A stretch of 64,000 nt of DNA from Candidatus Villigracilis propinquus (GCA_016714565.1 JADKDM010000001.1:62001-126000), one strand, 5' to 3'; shown: positions 34,529 through 43,651, counted from the stretch's first letter. A program made the numbers and translations. Notes: generated by a model not told the origin, from the sequence alone.

Positions 34529-37500
34529 TTATATTTCCAGTATTTTTTCAGTATCCATTAAATCGTATCGAGCCTGACAGGCTGTGAATAACTTGAGCGC
34601 CGCTTCAAGGTTCGTTCTTTGGATTTCACCTTCAGAACGTTTGCCGATCTCGCGCAGGAGATTGGCTTCCTCCCACGGCATCGAAAGCTGCCTTGCAGAT
34701 TGTGTACCCGCCTGCCAATCTTTGATGGCCGCATCTTTCTTTCCCTCCATCCACTTTTGCAGGCCGCGATAAAACAACAAACTTGGCTCGCCAATTGGAA
34801 AGGCAGGTTTGAATTTCCTGAGCATTTTTTGCAGGGACGCAAATGTCTTGTGGATCTCTGCTGTTGTGCGCCAGCCGTGGACGTTAAAAGTCTTTCCCTG
34901 TTCCCACATTTCAAAAGTGATCTGCGAGAGGATGCGGTATGCGATCAGCAGTGAATATACCTGCGGCGGGAGAGATTCCAAAATGGGCAGCGCCTTCGCC
35001 ATCGATTTGACCGCTTCTTCCTCATTCCCCAGACGCCAATTCGCCATTGCTCGGATGCTGTGCAGGTGCACAATATTGACCGGCGTGGGGTCGAGCGTTT
35101 CTCCCTCTTTTGCATTTTGAAGCGCTTCCTCGAAATTTCCAGATACAAGCTGGAGGAAGGAATTCCCATAAGTTGCCCAGGTGATATGGAGTTGATTCCC
35201 TGATTTGTAAGCCTGTTTTTCCAGATCGTCATAGTATTTCTGGCATTGCTCAAAACTTCCGCCGCGATAGAATTCCAAACCTGCTAAAACGGTCTGCGTA
35301 TCGCCTTCAAGATGATTGTCCGATGCGCTGATGGAAAGTTCCCTAGCCTTTTCCAGCGCGGTTCGTGACACATCCCATTCGCCGATCCCAAGCTGGTATG
35401 TTCCCACAGCGAGATATGTCCATATCTGTGAGCGTGGATTATCCACCTGCGCGGAGGCTTCCAGCGCTTTTTCAGCATAATGTTTTGCCAGCTTGTGGCT
35501 GGGGATAAACCCGAAGATCGCGCTGGCAGAACCAAGTGACCACACCCGGGCAGGTGACATACTGCCGCCATCTTCGGAAAGATTTAGACTCCCCAGTGTG
35601 TGAAAGAGCATGGGCAGGCTTTCCAGCTTGATGTAATTCACATGGCCAAGGTGCGTAAAAATTTGCGCCACTTCCTGAAGTTCTTCATCCTTTTCCTTCA
35701 AGCGACCAATAAAACTAGATGGGAAACGGCGGTGCAGGTTTTGCACAAACCATTGCGAGACCAGTCCCAGCATTACGCCCGTGTTGTTTGCAGGGCTTGG
35801 ATGTTTGAGCAGCGTGGCCGCCTTGCGGAAATGGTCGCGGGCTGAGTCCATATCGCCAAGTCCCATTTGCGCTTCGCCCATACGCCTTAGCCAGTATGCC
35901 TGTTTCAACGGCGGGACGTTTACATCCTTATCATTGCCCGCCTTTTCGACAGCCTGGGAGAAGAATTGGATCGCCTCACGATACGTCCCATTTCGGAACG
36001 CCAACTCTCCCGATTTCTCCAAATATTCAATTGCCTTCTGCGGCACATCCGCCTGCTTCCAATGATGCGCAAGGACAGGATAATACGACATGATGTTTTG
36101 CATGAAGGAGCTTTCGTACCACTCGGCAATGGCGCGATGCAAAGAACGCCTCTGCGAGTAGAGCAGCAGGTTGTAGGCAACTTCCTGGGTGATGATGTGC
36201 TTGAACAAATAGGAAACTTCAGGGTCGGGCGCATCGCGAATGGTGAGTTCCTGTCTTTCCAGATTGGTCAAATACTCAGGCAGCTCGGCGAGTTCAGATT
36301 TGATCGGGTAGATGGCAGATAACTCTTTCAGCGCAAACACTCTCCCGATAACGGAAGCAACTTTCAGCGTGAGTTGATGCGCAGGCGGCATCTTGTCGAT
36401 GCGACTGGTGATCACTCCTTCCAATGAGCCCGGCAGGTTAAGTTCCTCCAGATCCCCGCCAATGGAAGTGATGCGGCATTCGTTGTTTTTGATCTCAATG
36501 AAGCCGCTGTCGCGTAATGCATACGCCAGTTCCTCGCTGTAAAATGGATGCCCCTCTGCCTTGTTGCGAATAAAAGTGACGAGCTCAACCGGTAATTTCT
36601 GCACATTCAATCGTTGATAGAGCAGGATTTCGATATCGAGATTTCCGAGCGGGGAAAGCGATAAAAACCGCGAGGATGGCATTTCCCTTATTTGTGTGAA
36701 TTCCAATGGCGCATTCACTCCCATGGGGCGGGCTGTGATCACGACCAGCAGGGGAGCAATGCGCTGCGCCGCAAGGCTTAATAAGGCCCACGAACCCGAG
36801 TCCAGCCAATGCACATCTTCGATGACCAGCACGGTTGGAGTTTGTGTCGCTATTTGCGTGAGCCGTTCGATGATCAGTAGATGCATCGCGTTGGCACGGG
36901 CGTCACCGATGATGTTTTTTGTATTTTCATTTTCGGATACTGTGAACGGTAATACCGCGCTCAATAACGGCGCGCGCTCTCGAAGTTCATCGTTCTCGCT
37001 GAGCATTTTTTCGAAGGCAAGTTTTTGCTCCGCTGTGCCTTCCTGTTCATTGAGATTAAATATTTTTTGTGCAATATTTTTCCAGACGTGATACGGCGTG
37101 CCCTGCTCAATGGCTTCGCCAAGCCCCAGCAGGATGTTCACATTCATCGCCTCTGCCTGACGATATAACTCTTCGAGCAGACGTGATTTTCCGAATCCCG
37201 CTTCGCCTTCAATAATGACCGCCCGACTTTCCTTCGTGATCAACGCACGTAACGCCTCGGCAATTGCAAAGCGCTCATCTTCGCGCCCGATCATATCGGT
37301 GAGCGCGATCTGCCCTTTGCCTTTTGCATGGCGGGTTTGCGGCACAAAAATGGGTACAGGGTGCGCCTTGCCGCGAATGTTGATCGGGTCCATGGAAATA
37401 AAATCGACCCGGCTTTTCGCGCCTTCGTAGGTGCTCGTATCGCAAATGATCTGGATGAGTTCACCCGCGGGTGTGTCCATTCTGGCTGAAATGGCCTGCA

Positions 37501-38632
37501 TCAAACGCGCCGCCAGATTGACCGCGTCACCATTGATCGTGTATTCCCTGCGTTTCTCATTGCCGATCACGCCGCAGAACATGCGTCCCGTGGCAATGCC
37601 AATGGAACAGCCCAGTCCCAGATCTTTGATGGCAGTCAGAATATCCTGCGCCGCCAGCACGCCACGCAGCGGATCATCTTCATGCGAAAATGGCGGAAGC
37701 CCGAACGCCGCCAAAAGCGAAACCCCTTTTTCATCTACTGCGATCTTGTTTACACTGCCTTCATAGCGATAAATGGCACTCTGCAAAATTTGAGCGAGTT
37801 TCTGTGCCATGTCGGTATCTGTCCCGCGCGTCATTTCGGGGATGTTGATAAAGAGGCTGGTCACACGTCGAAGTTCCGCGAGCCAGTCAGACTGACCTGC
37901 ATCGATGCGTTTTGCGATTGCGCCTGGGATATAAGATCTCAATGCGGGGATGCTGTTTTCTTTTAGATTGAAAAAATGCGCCGCTTCTTTCGGGATCTGG
38001 GAGTTGATTCCGCTCAATAACATTCGCCCCTCTTCGGCAGGTGTCCCCAACCCGTAGCGTTTTATCTTTTCCCATGATTCCGCAGAGACAATGATCTGCC
38101 CGGGTTTTAATGTTTTTTGTGCTTTGCTGATCTGCTCCAGCGCATCTCCGGTGATGACCATTTCCCAGCGATTGAACACGCCGCCAAGACCGGTCAACGC
38201 GATGGAGCCTGTCCCGAGCGCGATGCGTGTGTACAAAGTCCGATTGCCCACATGGAAGTTTTCCAATTGCTTTCGTGCTTCCAGCGCGGTTTGTGCTGCC
38301 AGCAGACTAGCTTTCTCCAGGTTGTTGTATTGCCAGATGACCAGCAGACCGTCGCCTGCGAATTTGATAATATCCCCGCCATAGCTTTTGATGATGTCGA
38401 TCCACTGTCCATAGAACTTGTTAAGCACAGCGGAAATATCCTCCGCACCGGAAGGCCCCTTTGCCGCGAATTCCTCCGTCAAAGCAGTAAAACCCGAGAT
38501 ATCCACGAACAAAACAGCTGCCTGGTACACCTCGCCAAACGGCTTATTGGGTGGCGTAGGCTCGGCTGCGATCCGCTTTTGCAGGATTTCAGGGATATAA
38601 CTTTTTAGTGTATCGATCAGGGATAAAGACAT
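34529..38632 (-). CDS. Soluble-adenylyl-cyclase-like protein: two cyclase domains, AAA ATPase, TPR
   Basis: This protein has 1367 residues from the ATG at 38632. Cyclase domain 1 (about 30-210) has the metal Asp residues in VLFVDISGFTALTEEF and GGDIIKFAGDGLLVIWQY. Cyclase domain 2 (about 250-430) is degenerate at the first position (SLFINIPEMTRG) and retains GVIGNEKRREYTINGDAVNL. An AAA/NB-ARC-like ATPase follows (Walker A IIEGEAGFGKSRLLEEL, Walker B VLVIEDVHWLD), then a C-terminal array of TPR-like helices (about 900-1340). This is the architecture of mammalian ADCY10 and many bacterial homologues, which sense bicarbonate or cell state. The start is uncertain: no good ribosome site precedes it, and a 14-bp palindrome sits at 38641-38654. 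Confidence 0.88.
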   Translation of the reverse strand: MSLSLIDTLKSYIPEILQKRIAAEPTPPNKPFGEVYQAAVLFVDISGFTALTEEFAAKGPSGAEDISAVLNKFYGQWIDIIKSYGGDIIKFAGDGLLVIWQYNNLEKASLLAAQTALEARKQLENFHVGNRTLYTRIALGTGSIALTGLGGVFNRWEMVITGDALEQISKAQKTLKPGQIIVSAESWEKIKRYGLGTPAEEGRMLLSGINSQIPKEAAHFFNLKENSIPALRSYIPGAIAKRIDAGQSDWLAELRRVTSLFINIPEMTRGTDTDMAQKLAQILQSAIYRYEGSVNKIAVDEKGVSLLAAFGLPPFSHEDDPLRGVLAAQDILTAIKDLGLGCSIGIATGRMFCGVIGNEKRREYTINGDAVNLAARLMQAISARMDTPAGELIQIICDTSTYEGAKSRVDFISMDPINIRGKAHPVPIFVPQTRHAKGKGQIALTDMIGREDERFAIAEALRALITKESRAVIIEGEAGFGKSRLLEELYRQAEAMNVNILLGLGEAIEQGTPYHVWKNIAQKIFNLNEQEGTAEQKLAFEKMLSENDELRERAPLLSAVLPFTVSENENTKNIIGDARANAMHLLIIERLTQIATQTPTVLVIEDVHWLDSGSWALLSLAAQRIAPLLVVITARPMGVNAPLEFTQIREMPSSRFLSLSPLGNLDIEILLYQRLNVQKLPVELVTFIRNKAEGHPFYSEELAYALRDSGFIEIKNNECRITSIGGDLEELNLPGSLEGVITSRIDKMPPAHQLTLKVASVIGRVFALKELSAIYPIKSELAELPEYLTNLERQELTIRDAPDPEVSYLFKHIITQEVAYNLLLYSQRRSLHRAIAEWYESSFMQNIMSYYPVLAHHWKQADVPQKAIEYLEKSGELAFRNGTYREAIQFFSQAVEKAGNDKDVNVPPLKQAYWLRRMGEAQMGLGDMDSARDHFRKAATLLKHPSPANNTGVMLGLVSQWFVQNLHRRFPSSFIGRLKEKDEELQEVAQIFTHLGHVNYIKLESLPMLFHTLGSLNLSEDGGSMSPARVWSLGSASAIFGFIPSHKLAKHYAEKALEASAQVDNPRSQIWTYLAVGTYQLGIGEWDVSRTALEKARELSISASDNHLEGDTQTVLAGLEFYRGGSFEQCQKYYDDLEKQAYKSGNQLHITWATYGNSFLQLVSGNFEEALQNAKEGETLDPTPVNIVHLHSIRAMANWRLGNEEEAVKSMAKALPILESLPPQVYSLLIAYRILSQITFEMWEQGKTFNVHGWRTTAEIHKTFASLQKMLRKFKPAFPIGEPSLLFYRGLQKWMEGKKDAAIKDWQAGTQSARQLSMPWEEANLLREIGKRSEGEIQRTNLEAALKLFTACQARYDLMDTEKILEI

Positions 38633-38640
38633 GGGAGGGA

Positions 38641-38654
38641 CTTGAGTCCTCAAG
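38641..38654. promoter_or_regulatory. 14-bp palindrome in front of the cyclase gene
   Basis: CTTGAGTCCTCAAG has 6-bp arms with a 2-bp centre and lies 9 bp upstream of the cyclase ATG. On the minus strand a TATAAT-like hexamer occurs about 25-30 bp further upstream. The position suits an operator, though the short distance to the start codon also allows an RNA hairpin role. Confidence 0.35.
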
Positions 38655-38727
38655 CAATAATGACTATTTTTTTTATTATATCGTAGTAAGGCTGGCAATA
38701 AATTAAATCAGCATCTAGACTTGTGCA

Positions 38728-39270
38728 TTAGTCGCCGTGGAAGAATGTATTCATCACCGGCGCAATATTGACGGGGATATCCTCGTTCCATGCGCTCCCA
38801 TCAATGAATTCCCCTGTTTGCTTACCCTGACCATCCAGTTTGAAGTAGATCGGAATTGCGCTGAAGGTGAAATTTTCGATCCTGCCGCCATCCCAACCCC
38901 ACTCATCCACATCCAGTTTGATGATGTACGTCCCATCATAGGCGTTGAGCATCAGTTCGTTCTTCGCATCCAAATGTTTGTTGATCGCCACACACGGTGG
39001 ACACCAATCTGCATCGAATTCAACGACCGGCAGCAGGCCAGCCGTGACCGCTTTTTCCGCTTCCACTACAAGCATCTCATCCAGTTTTCCATCTGTAGGG
39101 TGCAGGCGGACCTCGGTAAACCCGATCAGCGTATCGTTGGCAGCAATAACCGGGGTTGATTCCATCATCGAGGGATTTTCCTGAGCGATTGATTCCAGTT
39201 CTTGAGGGAACAAGGTGCTGCATGAGAGGGTGAATACAACTGTAAGAATAAGTAAATTTTTTTTGTTCAT
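38728..39270 (-). CDS. Thioredoxin-domain lipoprotein (cDsbD-like)
   Basis: In this 180-residue protein a lipoprotein signal (ILTVVFTLSC, Cys17) is followed by a spacer and a thioredoxin domain with WCPPC at 89-93 (PVVEFDADWCPPCVAINKHL). The order of an extended strand, D-x-W-C-x-x-C and LDVDEWGWDG resembles the gamma domain of DsbD and other TlpA/DsbD thioredoxins that deliver electrons outside the cytoplasm. The gene follows the nDsbD-like lipoprotein by 13 bp. Together they resemble a DsbD that has lost its central membrane domain. The role is probably in disulfide reduction at the outer face of the membrane. Confidence 0.85.
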   Translation of the reverse strand: MNKKNLLILTVVFTLSCSTLFPQELESIAQENPSMMESTPVIAANDTLIGFTEVRLHPTDGKLDEMLVVEAEKAVTAGLLPVVEFDADWCPPCVAINKHLDAKNELMLNAYDGTYIIKLDVDEWGWDGGRIENFTFSAIPIYFKLDGQGKQTGEFIDGSAWNEDIPVNIAPVMNTFFHGD

Positions 39271-39283
39271 TTTCTCTTCTTTT

Positions 39284-39808
39284 TCATTGGGCTGGTGGAA
39301 TATATAGAGATATGACCTGGCCTACTACTGGCGCTTTGCAGCCAACATCACTGCAAGCCATGTACGTGATACTGATTTCATCGTTTGCCTGATCCGCACT
39401 CGATTGCAGTGTGACCGGCAGAGTTAACGTCACAGACCCGGATGGATAAACCAGTAGATCCTTTGGCTCAAAATCAGGGACTTGGGCAGGCACGCTTTCA
39501 ATTAATGATCCCGCCGCTTTCATCTGGCTGTTTTGCGTGAGCTCAAGAAGTGTGGGTCTGCCGAGTCCTTCCACACCACTGCGCGGAATATCCTTGCTGT
39601 AAAGGTGAAGCCCTTCCTGTGGGACAAATGTTGCGATCAGTGTGTCCTGCCCGTCTTGGGTCCTGTTCAAATAGATTGAAACCGACACACTATTTTTGGT
39701 GAAAGTTTCGAGAAGAAGCGGTTCATTCTTTTTTTCCGAGCAGGATGAAACAACGAAAGCCGCAGCGACGATCAGGACAATAATCCGAAAGCTATTTTTG
39801 AAAGTCAT
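39284..39808 (-). CDS. nDsbD-like lipoprotein (DsbD alpha domain)
   Basis: In this 174-residue protein the lipoprotein signal ends at Cys23 (VSSC). The mature part is beta-rich and ends with ISITYMACSDVGCKAPVVGQ. Cys152 and Cys157 sit where DsbD alpha domains have their active pair (a CxxxxxC in a Y-x-x-C context). This domain normally receives electrons from the DsbD membrane core and passes them to DsbC or CcmG. The thioredoxin-domain lipoprotein follows 13 bp later, so they form an operon. I see no CcdA-type membrane partner in the window. Confidence 0.75.
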   Translation of the reverse strand: MTFKNSFRIIVLIVAAAFVVSSCSEKKNEPLLLETFTKNSVSVSIYLNRTQDGQDTLIATFVPQEGLHLYSKDIPRSGVEGLGRPTLLELTQNSQMKAAGSLIESVPAQVPDFEPKDLLVYPSGSVTLTLPVTLQSSADQANDEISITYMACSDVGCKAPVVGQVISLYIPPAQ

Positions 39809-39904
39809 GTCCGTGATTATACGCCAACAAAAATAGCCCCCGCAGGCTCTTCACCCACAGGGACTATCTCTTTTCTGAAACGCTGATAGCTAAATGCTAA
39901 AAAA

Positions 39905-41245
39905 CTACGTCGTTTCCAAATATTTTTTAATTTCGTAATCTGTCACACTCAGGCGGAACTCGTCCCACTCTTCCCACTTCGCGCGCATGTAGGCTTCGTA
40001 CAGGGTGGTGCCAAGAGCAGACTTCAACACATCGTCCTTCTCCAACTCGCTCAAAGATTCAGCCAACGAACCAGGCAATTCGGTCACACCCAGCTTGGTG
40101 CGTTCTTCCTTATCGAGGTGATACAGGTTGATGTTGTTCAACGCCTTGGGAGCCTTCATGTTCTTGTCGATGCCGTCGAGGGCGGCGGCAAGCATTACGG
40201 TGAAAGCCAAATACGGGTTGGAGGATGGGTCAGGGAAGCGCAGTTCAGCGCGAACAGCCTTGTCACGTCCTTCGGTGTAGCGCGGAATGCGGATGAGCGC
40301 AGAGCGGTTCTGCTGAGCCCAGCCGATGTACACAGGTGCTTCGTAGCCGGGAACCAAACGCTTGTAGGAGTTCACGGTGGGGGCAACTACGCCAGCGAGA
40401 GCGCGGGCATGTTCCAACTGACCAGCGATGAAGGAGTATGCCAACGGCGAAAGATGAGCCTCATCTTTCGCATCGAAGAACAGGTTCGCGCCGGTCTTGA
40501 TATCGAAGAGGGATTGGTGGCAGTGCATACCAGAGCCATTAATGCCATACACAGGCTTCGGCATGAAAGAAGCGGTCAATCCATGCTGGGCGGCAATCGC
40601 CTTCACGGTGTATTTCAAGGTCAACACGTTGTCGGCAGCCTTGAGCGCATCCGCAAAACGGAAATCAATTTCGTGCTGGCCCAACGCAACTTCGTGGTGA
40701 CCCACTTCCACATCGAGACCCATTGCATCGAGAGCTTCCATCAACGCGGTGCGGACGATGACAGCCTCATCGAAGGATGAGAAATCAAAATAACCGCCCG
40801 TATCGTGGGGGACGGGGTGAACGCCGGTTCCATCCGAAGCCTTGAAGAGGAAGAACTCAGGCTCGGGTCCAATGTTGAGCATCCAGCCGCGGTCGGCAAT
40901 TTTCTTGAGGATGCGCTTCAAAGCACCGCGTGGGTCGCCTTCGAAAGGCTCGCCGCCGGGGGTATAAATATCGCAGAACACGCGCGCGCGTTTTGAATCA
41001 TCAGCAGACCACGGCAGCACCGCGTAGGTGTCGGGGTCGATCTTCAAGCGCATATCACTTTCCTGAATGCGCGCGAAACCCTCCACCGATGAACCATCGA
41101 ACCAGGCGCCGTCCTTCGCCACATCTTCAAGATGGCGGATCGGCATGTCCAGGCTCTTCACCGCGCCCATCACATCCGTGAATTGCAGCGAGATGAACTT
41201 GACATTATCTTCCTTAACTTTCTTGAGCAGATCTTTCGCATCCAT
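39905..41245 (-). CDS. glnA: Glutamine synthetase, type I
   Basis: This 446-residue GS-I makes glutamine from glutamate, ammonia and ATP. It has the N-terminal KFISLQFTDVMGAVKSLDMP, the catalytic GPEPEFFLF, VEVGHHEVALGQHEIDFRFA, NGSGMHCHQSLFD and ALIRIPRY motifs. At about 446 residues it belongs to the shorter GS-I-alpha class, usually controlled by feedback and regulators, not by adenylylation. A Tyr is present in INLYHLDKEER near the usual adenylylation loop, but the flanking sequence is not the beta-class motif. GGAG precedes the ATG. It is monocistronic. Confidence 0.97.
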   Translation of the reverse strand: MDAKDLLKKVKEDNVKFISLQFTDVMGAVKSLDMPIRHLEDVAKDGAWFDGSSVEGFARIQESDMRLKIDPDTYAVLPWSADDSKRARVFCDIYTPGGEPFEGDPRGALKRILKKIADRGWMLNIGPEPEFFLFKASDGTGVHPVPHDTGGYFDFSSFDEAVIVRTALMEALDAMGLDVEVGHHEVALGQHEIDFRFADALKAADNVLTLKYTVKAIAAQHGLTASFMPKPVYGINGSGMHCHQSLFDIKTGANLFFDAKDEAHLSPLAYSFIAGQLEHARALAGVVAPTVNSYKRLVPGYEAPVYIGWAQQNRSALIRIPRYTEGRDKAVRAELRFPDPSSNPYLAFTVMLAAALDGIDKNMKAPKALNNINLYHLDKEERTKLGVTELPGSLAESLSELEKDDVLKSALGTTLYEAYMRAKWEEWDEFRLSVTDYEIKKYLETT

Positions 41246-41312
41246 AACTTATTTCTCCTTTTTGATTTATGAATTCGGACAATGCATTTGCCGCCCGATT
41301 AACTGACACTGA

Positions 41313-42242
41313 TCACTGATCACTCGCTAACTGTTCTTTCGCCTCTTTCTTTACCTGAGGCTTGCTTCCGGTATTAATGAATATTACCGACCCGATGATG
41401 ATCGCTGCCGCGATCCAAATGCGCGGCTCCAGCGGTTCATCGCCGATCCAATTGCCGAGGAAAACCGCCACGATCGGGTTGACGTATGCATACGTTGCCA
41501 CAAGCGAGATCGGCGCATTTTGCAGAAGCCAACCATAGGACGCAAACCCGACCAGCGAACCAATAAGGATGAGGTATGTCAACCCATAGATCGAGCGGGA
41601 TGAAACGGCTGTAATATCCCAGCCGTGCAATTCACCAGTCAATAATGAAACGATCAACAGGCTGACACTTCCCATCAACATCTGCGCGCCTGTGTTCATC
41701 AAGGATGACTTTGGCAAGTCTGCTGTTTTGCTGTAGATGGAACCGCTTGCCCAGGTCACACATGCGCCGAGCAGGGCGATCACACCAAAGGGATTGAGCT
41801 TTGTACTGCTGCCGGAAATTTCCGCCGGCCCAACCAGAATGAAGATACCTGCGAAGCCGATCAATAAGCCAATGATAGCCCGCCATGTCGGTTTGACGCC
41901 CTTCGGTCGTAGAGCTTCTGCAACCACAAGGAACATGGGCATGGAGCCAATGATGAGCGCTGCAATTCCCGAAGGAATGAATTGCTCTGCCCATGAAACC
42001 AGTCCATTGCCGCCGAGCAGGAGCAGAGTTCCAATGATCGCTACGGAACCCCACTGCTTGCGCGTAGGCAGTGCTTGGCCTGCGGAGCGCTGCCAAACAA
42101 CCAATATGATACCTGAGACGAGGAACCGAATCGATGCGTGGAAGAATGGAGGGATGGTCTCAATTGCAACCTTGATTCCCAGGTAGGTGGAGCCCCACAC
42201 AATATAGAGTGCCAGTAAAGCCAACCAAATCTTGGATTTCAT
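41313..42242 (-). CDS. EamA/DMT family transporter
   Basis: This 309-residue protein has ten predicted membrane helices in two EamA repeats. It starts WLALLALYIVWGSTYLGIKV, typical of YedA-like DMT exporters. The first repeat includes SIRFLVSGIILVVW and GTLLLLGGNGLVSWAEQ. The second includes GVIALLGACVTWASGSIYSK and ends AAIIIGSVIFINTGSKPQVK. The substrate (amino acids or other metabolites) cannot be read. It lies 24 bp downstream of the ada gene stop and is probably co-transcribed with it. Confidence 0.93.
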   Translation of the reverse strand: MKSKIWLALLALYIVWGSTYLGIKVAIETIPPFFHASIRFLVSGIILVVWQRSAGQALPTRKQWGSVAIIGTLLLLGGNGLVSWAEQFIPSGIAALIIGSMPMFLVVAEALRPKGVKPTWRAIIGLLIGFAGIFILVGPAEISGSSTKLNPFGVIALLGACVTWASGSIYSKTADLPKSSLMNTGAQMLMGSVSLLIVSLLTGELHGWDITAVSSRSIYGLTYLILIGSLVGFASYGWLLQNAPISLVATYAYVNPIVAVFLGNWIGDEPLEPRIWIAAAIIIGSVIFINTGSKPQVKKEAKEQLASDQ

Positions 42243-42266
42243 TTTTTCCTTAAAGCAGGTGGCGTT

Positions 42267-43133
42267 TTATGCGTCGCCTGCGCTAAATTCTCTTGCCAAT
42301 ATTACTTTCTTTCGGGCAGAGCCGTACAGATAATTTCCGAACTCGCCACTTTTACGAATAACGCGATGACATGGGATCAGATAGGCAATCGGATTATGTC
42401 CAACCGCTGTGCCGACAGCGCGTACCGCTTTCGGGTTGCCGACCTGCCTTGCGATGTGCTCGTACGTGGTCAATGCACCAGATGGGATGTTGAGTAACGC
42501 TTCCCAAACTTTGATCTGGAAATTTGTGCCGCGCAGGTGAAGGCTGAGGCGTGGATCCTTTTGTTCGTAAGCCGAATCAGGTTTCGGCGCGGAAAAGATG
42601 CGCGTGACCAGTGGGGCAGTGGATTTGTAATCCTCGATCATCTTCGCCTGCTGCCAATCCGCGACGAGGTTATCAATCGCTTTGCCTTCGCTCACATCCA
42701 CAAAACTCAAGTTGCAAATGCCGCGCTCGGTGGTGGCGACGAGTACCTTCCCGAATGGCGAAGGATGAATCCCATAGCGGATGGTGAGTCCCGCACCGCC
42801 AGATTTGTATTCGCCGGGTGTTACTGCCTCGGTGTTGACAAAGAGGTCATGCAGCCGACCCAAACTGGATAGCCCGACCTTGTGCGTGGTCTCCAGCAGG
42901 TTTTCAGACTGACTGAGCAATTGCTTTGCATGTTCCTTGGTGAGGAACTGCATAAAGCGTTTGGGGCTGACGCCTGCCCAATTGGTGAACATCCGTTGGA
43001 AGTGGTACTCGCTCAACCCAATGGCGGCGGCGATCTCCTCCAACTCAGGCTGGCGCTGCACATTGACTTCGATGTACTGAATGGCTTGTTCGATCAATTT
43101 ATAATGCTGTGAAAGTTCAATATTATTTTCCAT
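42267..43133 (-). CDS. ada: Ada-type AraC regulator fused to O6-methylguanine-DNA methyltransferase
   Basis: This 288-residue two-domain protein has an N-terminal AraC helix-turn-helix domain (15-110: LEEIAAAIGLSEYHFQRMFT, then a second HTH). The C-terminal alkyltransferase domain (about 115-285) has the acceptor Cys255 in LIPCHRVIRKSGEFGNY and the arginine-finger-type helix GNPKAVRAVGTAV. It lacks the N-terminal Ada zinc domain that senses methylphosphotriesters, so it is the short Ada form. It repairs O6-methylguanine and may regulate transcription. AAGGAG precedes the ATG at 43133. The DMT gene follows closely. Confidence 0.93.
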   Translation of the reverse strand: MENNIELSQHYKLIEQAIQYIEVNVQRQPELEEIAAAIGLSEYHFQRMFTNWAGVSPKRFMQFLTKEHAKQLLSQSENLLETTHKVGLSSLGRLHDLFVNTEAVTPGEYKSGGAGLTIRYGIHPSPFGKVLVATTERGICNLSFVDVSEGKAIDNLVADWQQAKMIEDYKSTAPLVTRIFSAPKPDSAYEQKDPRLSLHLRGTNFQIKVWEALLNIPSGALTTYEHIARQVGNPKAVRAVGTAVGHNPIAYLIPCHRVIRKSGEFGNYLYGSARKKVILAREFSAGDA

Positions 43134-43205
43134 ACCAATCTCCTTTCTAATGCTTGAGATTGTATTTGGTGCTTTGGAGTAAGGCGACCCGTTTCTTGCT
43201 CATTT

Positions 43206-43601
43206 ACAAAAACAAAAACAGGTATGCCTGTGGGCCTACCTGTTTCAATACACACGGGTATTAAAAAGAAACGCCCTTCCACTCTTCCAAACCATCTGTT
43301 AATCCAATAACCGATGGTCGTTGCTCACTGCGTTCACCTTGTCCCACCCGTCGCCGTGTGGTTTTCAGTGGCGAGCAACAGAGTTTTTTTAAACTCCTTT
43401 GCTCGATTTCGCTTTCTTGGGAAGGGAGAAGGAAGCCAGTGATCTGGCTTCAGAGGCATCCGCTGATCTATCCGATTTTCTCGCCTCACTTTCATGAGGG
43501 CGATTAGCGTCCCGTTCGCACGGGAGAACCTCCACCTCGTGATCTCAATTACTGAGACCCAGTCGCTTTATCTCCGTTATTCAGTTGTTATTCACCAACG
43601 A
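43206..43601 (-). ncRNA. Unassigned structured RNA of about 395 nt with own promoter and terminator
   Basis: No convincing reading frame lies here. A consensus-like promoter at 43607-43636 would start transcription near 43601, and a hairpin with a U-rich tail at 43217-43244 would end it. On the minus strand there are five local hairpins: 43541-43547 with 43553-43559; 43511-43515 with 43520-43524; 43481-43488 with 43495-43503; 43432-43439 with 43444-43451; and 43372-43378 with 43399-43405, which extends to about 14 bp. A long-range pairing joins 43317-43323 with 43596-43602 and closes the domain. Some pairs are G-U only in the minus-strand sense. I found no RNase P, tmRNA or SRP signature. A GGGTGGGAC near the 3' part is slightly T-box-like but unconvincing. 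Confidence 0.5.
43217..43244 (-). terminator. Terminator of the unassigned RNA
   Basis: A perfect 8-bp stem (43217-43224 with 43237-43244) is followed on the minus strand by TTTGTTTTTG. Confidence 0.8.
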
Positions 43602-43606
43602 CGGCG

Positions 43607-43636
43607 ATTTTACATGCCGCGATTACATTCTGTCAA
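43607..43636 (-). promoter_or_regulatory. Strong sigma-70 promoter for the unassigned RNA
   Basis: On the minus strand, TTGACA (43631-43636) and TAAAAT (43607-43612) are separated by 18 bp. The promoter lies directly behind the 3' end of the 6S-like RNA. Confidence 0.75.
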
Positions 43637-43651
43637 GCAAAAGGTACAGAC

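Noticed and set aside
43206..43601. Unassigned RNA as RNase P RNA, tmRNA, cobalamin riboswitch or T-box
   Set aside because: There is no GAGGAAAGTCC/ACAGAA core of RNase P, no tag frame or tRNA-like end of tmRNA, only an isolated GCCACTG for cobalamin, and a GGGTGGGAC lacking the rest of the T-box. A riboswitch is also unlikely because a terminator separates it from ada.
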